Under the pieces are notes generated by a model that saw only the letters and a program-made list of their open reading frames with translations, made no database searches and had not been told where the DNA came from. This document shows positions 46,087-56,266 of a stretch of 64,000 bases of DNA, piece by piece. The stretch spans positions 25,337 through 89,336 of the forward strand of contig NZ_JAAFZT010000006.1 in assembly GCF_013336795.1 (NCBI RefSeq), read 5' to 3'. The DNA comes from Alteripontixanthobacter muriae (GTDB lineage: Bacteria > Pseudomonadota > Alphaproteobacteria > Sphingomonadales > Sphingomonadaceae). The position numbers and the translations under genes were made by a program. Numbering within the stretch: the first letter of the stretch is position 1; each line of letters begins with the position of its first letter.

Positions 46087-47343
46087 ATGGATCATTTTTC
46101 AATGCGGGGCGGCGTGATGCACGCCGAGGATGTCTCTCTCGTCGACATTGCAGAGCAGGTCGGCACGCCCGTCTATGTCTATTCGCGCGCCACGCTGGTG
46201 CGCCATGCGCGGGTTTTCCGCGACGCGTTGGCTCCCTTGGGCGATCCGCACATAGCCTTTGCCGTGAAGGCCAATCCCAATCTGTCCGTGTTGAAGGTGC
46301 TACAGCGCGAAGGCTATGGCGCGGATGTGGTCTCCGGCGGCGAACTGGCTCGCGCCCTTAAAGCCGACATGGCTCCTGCCGACATCGTTTTTTCGGGCGT
46401 CGGCAAGACACTGGCGGAGCTGACCTTCGGCCTCGATACTGGTATCGGTCAGTTTAATCTGGAATCAGGCGAGGAAGCGCGCGAATTGTCGGCTATCGCG
46501 GCTGCTCGCGGTCAGAAAGCGCCCTGTGCGCTGCGCATCAACCCCGATGTGGACGCAGGTACCCACGACAAGATCTCGACGGGCAAGGCAGACAACAAGT
46601 TTGGCATTCCGCTGCCGGACGCCCCCGCCCTTCATGCCGAGCTTGCCGCCCTGCCCGGCCTCGACATGCGCGGGCTGGCAATCCACATCGGCAGCCAGCT
46701 TAGCTCGCTGGAACCGCTGGAGACCGCATTCGGCAAGATCGGTGCGCTGCTCAGGCAATTGCGTGCCTCTGGCCTGGCGGTAAGCCACGTCGATCTCGGC
46801 GGCGGATTGGGCGTGCCATACAAGGCGGGTGAGGTGCTGCCTACCCCGGCCGAATATGGCGAAATGGTCGCGAGGATTACGCGCGATTGGGACGTAAAAC
46901 TCAGCTTCGAGCCAGGCCGTGTCATTGCCGGCAATGCCGGTGTCTTGCTGACCCGGATCATCCGGGTAAAGCGCGGATTGAATGACCCTTTCCTGATTGT
47001 CGACGCCGCCATGAACGATCTCGCCCGCCCGGCGCTTTACGGTTCATGGCATGACTTCGCTGCCGTCACACCCGGCGGCGAGATGATGACCGCCAACATC
47101 GTCGGCCCGATCTGCGAAACCGGCGACACTTTCGCGACAGGGCGCCATTGCGATCGTCTGCAAGCCGGCGATCTGGCAGTTTTCCGCACCGCAGGCGCTT
47201 ATGGCGCGACCATGGCCTCCAGCTACAACAGCCGCGGCTTTGTGCCCGAGGTGCTGGTGGATGGCGATCGCTTCGCGGTCGTGGCGGATCGCCTCGAGGC
47301 AGCCAGCATCATGGCAGCCGAGAACGTGCCGGACTGGCTCTGA
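46087..47343 (+). CDS. lysA: diaminopimelate decarboxylase
   Basis: PLP enzyme that converts meso-diaminopimelate to lysine. PLP lysine lies in IAFAVKANPNLSVL; further hallmarks are DVVSGGELARAL, HIGSQLSSLEPLE, HVDLGGGLGVPY, FEPGRVIAGNAG and GPICETGDTFA (C-E-x-x-D at the dimer active site). 418 residues is normal. ATG at 46087 lies 20 nt after the lipoprotein gene, and its stop overlaps the next gene's ATG (TGATG). Confidence 0.95.
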   Translation: MDHFSMRGGVMHAEDVSLVDIAEQVGTPVYVYSRATLVRHARVFRDALAPLGDPHIAFAVKANPNLSVLKVLQREGYGADVVSGGELARALKADMAPADIVFSGVGKTLAELTFGLDTGIGQFNLESGEEARELSAIAAARGQKAPCALRINPDVDAGTHDKISTGKADNKFGIPLPDAPALHAELAALPGLDMRGLAIHIGSQLSSLEPLETAFGKIGALLRQLRASGLAVSHVDLGGGLGVPYKAGEVLPTPAEYGEMVARITRDWDVKLSFEPGRVIAGNAGVLLTRIIRVKRGLNDPFLIVDAAMNDLARPALYGSWHDFAAVTPGGEMMTANIVGPICETGDTFATGRHCDRLQAGDLAVFRTAGAYGATMASSYNSRGFVPEVLVDGDRFAVVADRLEAASIMAAENVPDWL

Positions 47344-48125
47344 TGCTGTCGCTGCCGCTGTTCCACCGGATCACCGGCAAACGCGTCGTCATTATCGGCG
47401 ACGGCGACATGGCCGATGCGAAACGGCGGCTGATAGAGCGGGCCGGTGGCATCTGCTGCGGCGAAACCGAAGCGCATCATGCCGATCTGGGTTTCGTAGC
47501 GCTGGAAAACGAACGCGCCGCCGAAATTGCTGCGCGGCGGCTGAAAGCACATGGTTTGCTGGTCAATGTCGCGGATCGGCCCGACCTCTGTGACTTCACC
47601 TTGCCGAGCGTGCTGGACCGCGAACCGGTGCAGATCGCCATCGGCACCTCGGGTGCGTCGGCGGGGCTGGCCAAGCATCTACGCCTGAGGCTGGAGACGA
47701 CGCTGCCGCAGTCACTGGGGCGACTGGCAGAGGCATTGTCGGCAGCTCGCGAGGACATGCGCGCGCGCTTTCCCCAGGCAGATCAGAGGCGCAAGGCCCT
47801 GGATGCGGCTCTTGCACCGGGCGGCGCGCTCGATCCGTTGCAGGCGAACTCCGCCGACGAAGTCGATGCATGGCTTGCGGGTACTGCGGCGCCCGAGACT
47901 GATCGCGTTGAGGTATTGAAGCTGACGAGCACCGACCCGGACGACCTGACGTTGCGGCAGGCCCGTCTGTTAGGCGAAGCCGATGTGGTCGTCTTCGCGC
48001 CCGAGATCCCCGAGCCGATCCTCGTCCGTGCTAGGGCCGACGCCGTGCGCCGCACCCTGGCCGATTACGACGCGCGGAATCCGGATGAAGCTTCGCCGGG
48101 GCTGACGATCATACTGACATATTGA
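47343..48125 (+). CDS. siroheme synthase N-terminal type protein with vestigial methyltransferase tail
   Basis: A 260-residue protein. Residues 1-200 match CysG-B/Met8p (precorrin-2 dehydrogenase and ferrochelatase): the Rossmann motif IIGDGDMADAKRRLIERAGG, NVADRPDLCDFTLPSVLDREP, and AIGTSGASAGLAKHLRLRLE. The last 70 residues (DPDDLTLRQARLLGEADVVVF ...) align by eye with the opening of the uroporphyrinogen-III methyltransferase domain of full CysG, but GAGPGDP is replaced by LTSTDPDD and the rest is missing. So the methyltransferase half appears decayed. It supplies siroheme for sulfite or nitrite reductase. Confidence 0.85.
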   Translation: MLSLPLFHRITGKRVVIIGDGDMADAKRRLIERAGGICCGETEAHHADLGFVALENERAAEIAARRLKAHGLLVNVADRPDLCDFTLPSVLDREPVQIAIGTSGASAGLAKHLRLRLETTLPQSLGRLAEALSAAREDMRARFPQADQRRKALDAALAPGGALDPLQANSADEVDAWLAGTAAPETDRVEVLKLTSTDPDDLTLRQARLLGEADVVVFAPEIPEPILVRARADAVRRTLADYDARNPDEASPGLTIILTY

Positions 48126-48130
48126 GCCGA

Positions 48131-49108
48131 TCAGATCGTGCGAACGGCATCCTTGCCAAGTTCCACGAAATAGCGCGCCATATTGTCGGCGGCCTTGTCG
48201 GTCAGTGCGATAAAGGCGCGGCGGCGGTCGGTTTCATCCTCCACCCGCTCCAGCAGGCCGGCATCGACCATCTGTGAAATCCAGCGAAGCGCCGTGGTCG
48301 GGGGAACGCCGGATGCGATGCAGAGCGAAGTGACGGAAACCCGCAGATGCTCGACCCGCGCCGCCGTGAGGTCCAGAAGGATATCCCAGGCCGGGTCAGC
48401 AAACAGATCGCCGTCAAAGAAGCGCGCGCGCAACTGCCGCTGGCGGATTATGCGGCGGAGCAGGCGCGGATCCGGCAATGGCGGCTTGCTTGAACGGACC
48501 AGCCGGTCTGATCCGTCTGCATCCTCGCCGCGATATTCGCTGCCGGGGGATTCAAAGTTAAAGGCGCGGCTGCCGCTTCCGCCTCCCTCGGTCATGCGAT
48601 CCAGCTTGAGAGCGATCTGGCTCACCTGCTCGGTCAGGCGCAGCAGGCTCAGACGGTCTTCATCCGACATCTCGCGCACCTTGGCGGGTGTTACGCGAGC
48701 CAGCATCTGACCGACGGTCACCATCCAGTCCGACCGGCTCGGGTCGACCAACAGAGTGGCGTCCGCTCCGCTGGCGGCATAGACCGTGTCGAGAAAGTCC
48801 AACGACGTGGCCACCGCCAGTTGCGCACCTGTTCGGGAAGCCTGCTCACTGATCTGCGCCAGCGATCCGGCCATCGCGGTATCGCATTCTGCGCAGTCGA
48901 TCAGGATCATATCTCCGCGCGCGCGCATGTCTGCAGCATTCAGGTCGGCAGATTGACCCGCACTGATTACCTGAAGTCCGGCAGCCTCCAAATCACCTGA
49001 CAGAGTGGCGCATACACCCGGACGATCAGAGAAAATCTCTACGCTCGCGGCGCGCCTGGACGCCTCGCCATGGTCCCCGTCGCCATAGGAAAAACCTGCC
49101 TGCCCCAT
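48131..49108 (-). CDS. MarR-type winged-helix protein with receiver-like N-terminal domain
   Basis: A 325-residue protein. The C-terminal 110 residues form a MarR/HTH fold (VEHLRVSVTSLCIASGVPPTTALRWISQMVDAGLLERVEDETDRRR as successive helices and wing). The N-terminal 130 residues have alternating strands and helices resembling a response-regulator receiver (VEIFSDRPGVCATLSGDLEAAGLQVISAG, DMILIDCAE, LAVATSLDFLD). The paired N-terminal acidic residues are lacking, so it is probably a pseudo-receiver. Shine-Dalgarno GGTGAG precedes the ATG. The target is unknown. It converges with the siroheme gene. Confidence 0.78.
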   Translation of the reverse strand: MGQAGFSYGDGDHGEASRRAASVEIFSDRPGVCATLSGDLEAAGLQVISAGQSADLNAADMRARGDMILIDCAECDTAMAGSLAQISEQASRTGAQLAVATSLDFLDTVYAASGADATLLVDPSRSDWMVTVGQMLARVTPAKVREMSDEDRLSLLRLTEQVSQIALKLDRMTEGGGSGSRAFNFESPGSEYRGEDADGSDRLVRSSKPPLPDPRLLRRIIRQRQLRARFFDGDLFADPAWDILLDLTAARVEHLRVSVTSLCIASGVPPTTALRWISQMVDAGLLERVEDETDRRRAFIALTDKAADNMARYFVELGKDAVRTI

Positions 49109-49171
49109 TCACTCACCCCCGCCAAGATGGAACATCACTAGAACGCATTGCTGACCAGTCAAGCGTTCGGT

Positions 49172-51084
<1,913 letters not shown>

Positions 51085-51168
51085 TTAGGGACGGAATGGC
51101 GGAGCGTCCAGCATTACGGCTGATATTTCCTGCGTTCCGCGCAATTTTCCAACGAACGGAGATGCTAG

Positions 51169-51987
51169 ATGCCCGACACGGCACCCACCCTTACACTGAA
51201 CGACGGTCGCACCATGCCGCAACTGGGCTTCGGAACCTACCAGATCGAGAATTCACATGCGGCTGAGGCCGTGTCGATGGCCGTCGATGCCGGATATCGG
51301 CTGGTGGACACAGCCGCAATCTATCGCAACGAGAATGGCGTCGGCGAAGCTCTTGCCGGGCATGACGAGATCTGGCTGACCACGAAAATCTGGAACGATC
51401 AGCAAGGCCACCGCGAAAGTCTGGCCGCCTTCGACAAGTGCCTCGGGCGGCTCGGGCGCGAATCCGTTGACCTGCTACTGATCCACTGGCCCTGTGCCGA
51501 CAAGGGCAAGTTCGTCGATACCTGGAAGGCCTTCATCGAACTGCGCGACGCCGGAAAGGCGAAGTCCATCGGCGTGTCGAACTTCATGCCGGAGAACCTG
51601 GAAAAGATCGTGCGTGAGACGGGGGTTACACCTGCGCTTAACCAGATCGAACTGCATCCTTCCTTCCAGCAAAAGGAACTACGGCAGCTGCACAACCAGA
51701 TGGGCATCGTGACGCAGAGTTGGTCGCCGCTGGGCCAGGGCGACGGCCTGAAGCAGGAAACGATCACCCGCATTGCTGAAGAAACCGGGCAGTCGCCGGC
51801 TGCAATCATTATCCGCTGGCACATGCAACATGGGCTGGCCGTCATTCCCAAGGCATCGTCCAGGGATCACATCGAGGATAATTTCACCGCAACACAGTTC
51901 ACGCTGAGCGAGCAGCAAATGGCCGCTATCGACGCAATGGACAGTTCTGAGGGCCGCATCGGACCTGATCCCGCCCGCTTCTGCTGA
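51169..51987 (+). CDS. aldo/keto reductase
   Basis: A 272-residue TIM-barrel NADPH oxidoreductase. The signature G-x-x-x-x-D-T-A-x-x-Y (GYRLVDTAAIYRNE) carries catalytic Asp and Tyr, Lys is in WLTTKIWND and His in LLIHWPC. The cofactor motif is IPKASSRDHIEDN. It resembles 2,5-diketo-gluconate reductases; the substrate is unknown. Shine-Dalgarno GGAG is 7 nt before the ATG. Divergent from purA, convergent with hisZ. Confidence 0.93.
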   Translation: MPDTAPTLTLNDGRTMPQLGFGTYQIENSHAAEAVSMAVDAGYRLVDTAAIYRNENGVGEALAGHDEIWLTTKIWNDQQGHRESLAAFDKCLGRLGRESVDLLLIHWPCADKGKFVDTWKAFIELRDAGKAKSIGVSNFMPENLEKIVRETGVTPALNQIELHPSFQQKELRQLHNQMGIVTQSWSPLGQGDGLKQETITRIAEETGQSPAAIIIRWHMQHGLAVIPKASSRDHIEDNFTATQFTLSEQQMAAIDAMDSSEGRIGPDPARFC

Positions 51988-51990
51988 GGC

Positions 51991-53178
51991 TCAGACCGGC
52001 TGCACGTCGATGCCGATCAGGCGGTGCGTGCAGCCCAGTGCCGCCGCATCGTCGGCATCGTGCAGCGCCGCAATAGTGCGCCATCCTATGGCCCGCAACC
52101 GATCGGCAGCGCTGCGGTCATGGCCTTGCGGCAGGAACAGCGTGTCGCGTTTGGCAATTGCGCCGGTCAGGGCATCGATCAGCGGGTCGAGGTAAAGCGA
52201 GAATCCAGTCGCAGCCTCGTCGCTGCCCACGATATGATAGGTGCCGCCCCGGCCCAAGGCGCCGGTGGCATTTGCAGCATAGAGCGTGAAGCCGAACCAG
52301 CTCTGATATTCGAATCCGTGTCGTTCGGTCGGATCGAGGGTGATGCGGGCTGCGTCGCCCACGTGAGCAGCGACCTGTTCGAACGCGTCGATCCGGCTGG
52401 TCAGCGCGCCGCCATCGTCGAGGCCGCGCAGCAATTCTGCGGCTCTCTCGATATCGCCGGTTGCATAGAGCAGCGGCAGGTAAGCATCGCCGCCAGCCGC
52501 CTTCAGCCCGCCTGCATCCTTCGTGTCGAGTTCGCGCCGAACTGCGGCGATCTGTTCCGCCTGCAAAGGCATTGGGCCCGCTGCAAGAACATCGACGAGA
52601 TCGGGCATGGTGAAATCGACCGATATGTCGCGCGCGCCAGCCGCCTTCAGCGCTTCGACGGCCAGAATGACGATTTCCGCCGCCGCAGCCACCGTGTCGC
52701 TGCCGATGAGTTCCGCGCCAAGCTGCAGGCGCTGCCGCGTTGGATCAAGCTGATCGGCCCGGATCAGCGCGACCTCGCCCGCATAGCAAAGGCGCAGGGG
52801 CCGCGCCGCGTCGCGCAGGCCGGTGGCGGCGATCCGCCCGATTTGCGGCGTGATGTCGGACCGGAGGGCCAGCGTCCGTAGCGAGACGGGATCGATGAAG
52901 CGGAACATGCGCTGCGGGGAATCGCCATTCATCCGGCGCGCCAGTGCCGCCTCGAACTCCACCAGTGGCGGGCTGACCCGGTCGTAACCGTGCAGATCCA
53001 TCGCCTCCAGCGCCGCCGCCATGGCCTGCGTCGTCGCAGCGGCGGCGGCGGGCAGGCAGTCTGCAAGACCCTCCGGCAGCAAATCTGCCAGAGGGCTGGC
53101 CAGAGGAATGGATGTGGACGGCGCGCTGGCGGGCGCTGAGGAAGGGTCTGTTCTATCGGTCATGACGCCGCCGCGCAT
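51991..53178 (-). CDS. hisZ: ATP phosphoribosyltransferase regulatory subunit
   Basis: A histidyl-tRNA synthetase-like paralogue that forms the histidine-sensitive complex with short HisG. The class II core is recognisable: motif 2 region FIDPVSLRTLALRSDITPQIGRIAA, LRLCYAGEV, and YQSWFGFTLYAANATGALGRGGTYH. It lacks the C-terminal anticodon-binding domain, as expected (395 residues). Two in-frame ATGs, 53178 and 53163, are possible; neither has a strong ribosome site. hisG is not nearby. It lies 13 nt after serA and may be cotranscribed. Confidence 0.88.
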   Translation of the reverse strand: MRGGVMTDRTDPSSAPASAPSTSIPLASPLADLLPEGLADCLPAAAAATTQAMAAALEAMDLHGYDRVSPPLVEFEAALARRMNGDSPQRMFRFIDPVSLRTLALRSDITPQIGRIAATGLRDAARPLRLCYAGEVALIRADQLDPTRQRLQLGAELIGSDTVAAAAEIVILAVEALKAAGARDISVDFTMPDLVDVLAAGPMPLQAEQIAAVRRELDTKDAGGLKAAGGDAYLPLLYATGDIERAAELLRGLDDGGALTSRIDAFEQVAAHVGDAARITLDPTERHGFEYQSWFGFTLYAANATGALGRGGTYHIVGSDEAATGFSLYLDPLIDALTGAIAKRDTLFLPQGHDRSAADRLRAIGWRTIAALHDADDAAALGCTHRLIGIDVQPV

Positions 53179-53191
53179 GCCCCAGCCGCGT

Positions 53192-54775
53192 TCAGAATTC
53201 CAGTGACTTCGCCACGCGGACTCCTTCGAGCGAACAAGCCGCCTGCATCACATCGTCGGTCAGTTCCTGATCGACCGACAGCAGCAGCACCGCTTCCCCG
53301 CCCGTCTTTCTGCGGCCGAGGTGGAAAGTGCCGATATTGATGCCCTTCTCGCCCAGCAAAGACCCGATGCGACCGATGAAGCCCGGCGCATCGTCATTGA
53401 CGATGTAGAGCATGTGCCCTTCGAGATCAGCCTCGATACCGATGCCGAAGATCTCCACGAGGCGCGGTTCCGCCTTGCCGAACAGGGTTCCCGCCACTGA
53501 CCGGTCACCTTGGCTGGTGGCGACCGTGACGCGGATCAGCGTCTGGTAATCGCCTTCGCGATCATGCCGTATTTCACGGACGTCCAGCCCGCGTTCCTTG
53601 GCGAGATAGGGCGCGTTCACCATGTTCACGCTTTGCGAATATTGACCCATCAGCCCCGCGAGAACCGCACCCGTGATCGGCTTGCCGTTCAGCTGCGCCG
53701 CTGCGCCTTCGCGTTCGATGCTGATGTTCGCAAGATTACCATGCGCCAACTGACCGACCAATTTGCCGAGGTTTTCCGCCAATGCCATGTAGGGCCGCAG
53801 CTTGGGCGCTTCTTCCGCCGACAGGCTGGGCATGTTGAGGGCGTTGGAGACGCCGCCATTCACCAGATAATCGCTCATCTGCTCGGCGACCTGCAGGGCG
53901 ACATTGACCTGCGCCTCCGTGGTCGAGGCGCCGAGATGCGGGGTGCAGATGAAGTTGGGCGCGCCGAAAAGCGGGTTTTCCTTGGCCGGTTCCCTGGCGA
54001 AAACGTCCAGCGCCGCACCAGCGATGTGACCCGATTCAAGCCCTGCCTTCAGCGCCGCTTCGTCGATCAATCCGCCACGCGCGCAATTGACGATCCGAAC
54101 GCCCTCCCGAGTCTTCGCCAGATTTTCCGCAGACAGGATGTTGCGGGTCTGGTCGGTCAAGGGCGTATGCAGGCTGATGAAGTCGGCCCGTTCGAGCAGC
54201 CCGTCCAGTTCCACCTTCTCGATGCCGAGTTCGATGCCGCGTTCCTCCGTCAGGAACGGGTCGTAGGCAATTACCTTCATGCGCAGGCCCTGCGCGCGGC
54301 TGGCGACGATCGAGCCGATGTTGCCAGCGCCGATCAGGCCGAGCACCTTGCCGGTGACTTCGACGCCCATGAAGCGGCTCTTTTCCCACTTCCCCGCCTG
54401 GGTCGATTCATTGGCTTCCGGCAATTGCCGCGCCAGCGCCATGATCATCGCAATCGCGTGTTCGGCGGTGGTGATCGAATTGCCGAAAGGCGTATTCATC
54501 ACAACGACGCCCTTGCCGCTGGCATAGGGTATGTCGACATTGTCCACCCCGATCCCGGCGCGGCCGATGACCTTCAGATTGGTGGCGGCGTCGAGGATTT
54601 CCGGCGTGACAATGGTGGATGAACGAATGGCGAGGCCGTCATACTGGCCGATGATCGCCTTCAGTTCATCGGGCGACTGACCGGTAATGACATCAACATC
54701 GCAGCCGCTCTCCTTGAAAATGCGGGCGGCGTTCGGGTCCATCTTGTCGGATATGAGCACTTTGGGCTTGGTCAT
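53192..54775 (-). CDS. serA: D-3-phosphoglycerate dehydrogenase
   Basis: First step of serine synthesis. A 527-residue type I enzyme: catalytic domain with AIRSSTIVTPEILDAATNLKVIGRAGIGVDNVD, Rossmann motif LGLIGAGNIGSIVASRAQG, catalytic HLGAST (His), an intervening domain, and a C-terminal ACT domain (HMLYIVNDDAPGFIGRIGSLLG) that usually binds serine for feedback control. ATG at 54775. It follows serC in the same direction, the serC-serA operon known in alphaproteobacteria. Confidence 0.95.
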   Translation of the reverse strand: MTKPKVLISDKMDPNAARIFKESGCDVDVITGQSPDELKAIIGQYDGLAIRSSTIVTPEILDAATNLKVIGRAGIGVDNVDIPYASGKGVVVMNTPFGNSITTAEHAIAMIMALARQLPEANESTQAGKWEKSRFMGVEVTGKVLGLIGAGNIGSIVASRAQGLRMKVIAYDPFLTEERGIELGIEKVELDGLLERADFISLHTPLTDQTRNILSAENLAKTREGVRIVNCARGGLIDEAALKAGLESGHIAGAALDVFAREPAKENPLFGAPNFICTPHLGASTTEAQVNVALQVAEQMSDYLVNGGVSNALNMPSLSAEEAPKLRPYMALAENLGKLVGQLAHGNLANISIEREGAAAQLNGKPITGAVLAGLMGQYSQSVNMVNAPYLAKERGLDVREIRHDREGDYQTLIRVTVATSQGDRSVAGTLFGKAEPRLVEIFGIGIEADLEGHMLYIVNDDAPGFIGRIGSLLGEKGINIGTFHLGRRKTGGEAVLLLSVDQELTDDVMQAACSLEGVRVAKSLEF

Positions 54776-54898
54776 GATATATCTCGTCTGTGTGCCGGAT
54801 CGCCGCGCGAGCGCGGCCAAGGCGAAATCGGGATTTAAGAACGATGGCGCGCCGCCGTTTCAAAGGCAGGCGCGCGCCATCGCACGATCAGCGGGCGC

Positions 54899-56059
54899 TC
54901 ATGCCCCGGATTTGACCTGATCGTAGGCCCATTCGATCCACGGCAGCAGGCGTTTGAGATCCTCCTGCTCCACGGTGCCGCCGCACCAGATACGCAGGGA
55001 AGGCGGCGCATCGCGGTAGCCGTTGAAGTCGTAACCAACATCACGCTCGTCCAGCATGGCGGCGATCTTCTTCGGAACGGCAGCCTGCTCATCCGGAGAC
55101 AGGTTTTCGTACCAGTCACCCTGAAAAACGAAGCACACGCCGGTGTTGGTGCGCTGCGCCGGGTCCGGCACCATATTGCGCAGCCACGGGGTCGCTTCGA
55201 TCCAGTCGGTGACGATCTTAGCATTGGCATAGGCGCGTTCGAACATCGCCTTGCGACCGCCGATGCTCTTCGCCCATTCCAGCGCCGCTATGTAATCTTC
55301 GGTCGCGAGCAGGCTGGGGGTGTTGATGGTCGCCCCTTCGAAGATGGAGCGGTTGATCTTGCCGCCCTTCTTCAGGCGGAACAGTTTCGGCAGCGGCCAT
55401 TCGGGATCGTAGCTTTCGATCCGGTCCACCGCCTTGGGCGAAAGGATCAGCATCCCGTGCTGGGCTTCGCTGCCCATGACTTTCTGCCAGCTATAGGTGG
55501 TGGCATCCAGCTTGGGCCAGTCCATTTCCTGCGCGAAGATAGCGCTGGTCGCGTCGTTGATGGTCACGCCCTTGCGGCCCGGCTCCAGCCAGTCCGTATC
55601 GGGGATGCGCGCACCCGACGTAGTGCCGTTCCAGGTGAAGACGACATCATTGTCCTGCGGAATGGCGGAAAGATCGGGAATATGGCCGTAATCGGCATCC
55701 AGCGTGGTCAGCTGAAGCAATTTCAACTGCTTGACCGCATCCTGTATCCAGACGTTGCCGAAGCTTTCCCAGGCGGCGACAGTCGCAGGGCCAGTGCCAA
55801 GCATCGTCCACATCGCGCATTCCAGCGCGCCAGTATCGGAAGCGGGCATTATGCCGACGAGGTAATCCTCAGGCACGCCGAGCATCTCCTTCGACAGGTC
55901 GATGGCATATTTCAGCCGCGCCTTGCCGACCGCACTGCGGTGCGAGCGGCCCAGCGATTCGGTCTTGAGCCGATCGAGCGACCAGCCGGGGAACTTCACC
56001 GTCGGACCGGAGGAAAAGAAAGGGCGTTCAGGCTTCAGTTCAGGTAGTTTTGCAGTCAT
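54899..56059 (-). CDS. serC: phosphoserine aminotransferase
   Basis: Second step of serine synthesis, and also used in pyridoxal phosphate synthesis. A 386-residue PLP enzyme of the alphaproteobacterial/archaeal type: FSSGPTVKFPGWSL at the start, GIMPASDTGALECAMW, FTWNGTTSGARIP, ITINDATSAIF-like (VTINDATSAIFAQE), and PLP lysine in YSWQKVMGSEAQHG. The start at 56059 has Shine-Dalgarno AGGAGAG, which lies within a hairpin (serC leader). The frame continues 59 codons upstream without homology. First gene of serC-serA. Confidence 0.95.
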   Translation of the reverse strand: MTAKLPELKPERPFFSSGPTVKFPGWSLDRLKTESLGRSHRSAVGKARLKYAIDLSKEMLGVPEDYLVGIMPASDTGALECAMWTMLGTGPATVAAWESFGNVWIQDAVKQLKLLQLTTLDADYGHIPDLSAIPQDNDVVFTWNGTTSGARIPDTDWLEPGRKGVTINDATSAIFAQEMDWPKLDATTYSWQKVMGSEAQHGMLILSPKAVDRIESYDPEWPLPKLFRLKKGGKINRSIFEGATINTPSLLATEDYIAALEWAKSIGGRKAMFERAYANAKIVTDWIEATPWLRNMVPDPAQRTNTGVCFVFQGDWYENLSPDEQAAVPKKIAAMLDERDVGYDFNGYRDAPPSLRIWCGGTVEQEDLKRLLPWIEWAYDQVKSGA

Positions 56060-56110
56060 GTATTCTCTCCTTGCAGAGAGCTCGCGCGGCGTTGGGACCG
56101 CGTGGCCCGT
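56060..56110 (-). ncRNA. candidate serC leader RNA
   Basis: On the minus strand, just before serC, two hairpins are visible. One at 56094-56108 has arms GGGCC and GGTCC with a short loop. The other at 56065-56080 has arms CTCTCT and GGAGAG around a GCAA tetraloop, and its 3' arm contains the serC ribosome binding site. The published alphaproteobacterial serC leader is described as a structured 5' UTR of serC-serA operons whose last stem overlaps the ribosome site, which matches. I could not score it against the covariance model. Confidence 0.5.
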
Positions 56111-56266
56111 TGCCGCAGTGTCGGTTAGGCAGGTCTGAGTCAAGCGACGCGGCGCACTCGTGGGCAGGGTGTGCCGCATGGGCGTTGTATCGACCTGCAA
56201 TGCTGCAGGGTGAGAGGACGCGTCGGCTATCGCCAATCCGGGAAGCAGCAGTTAAGGGGACGCGCA

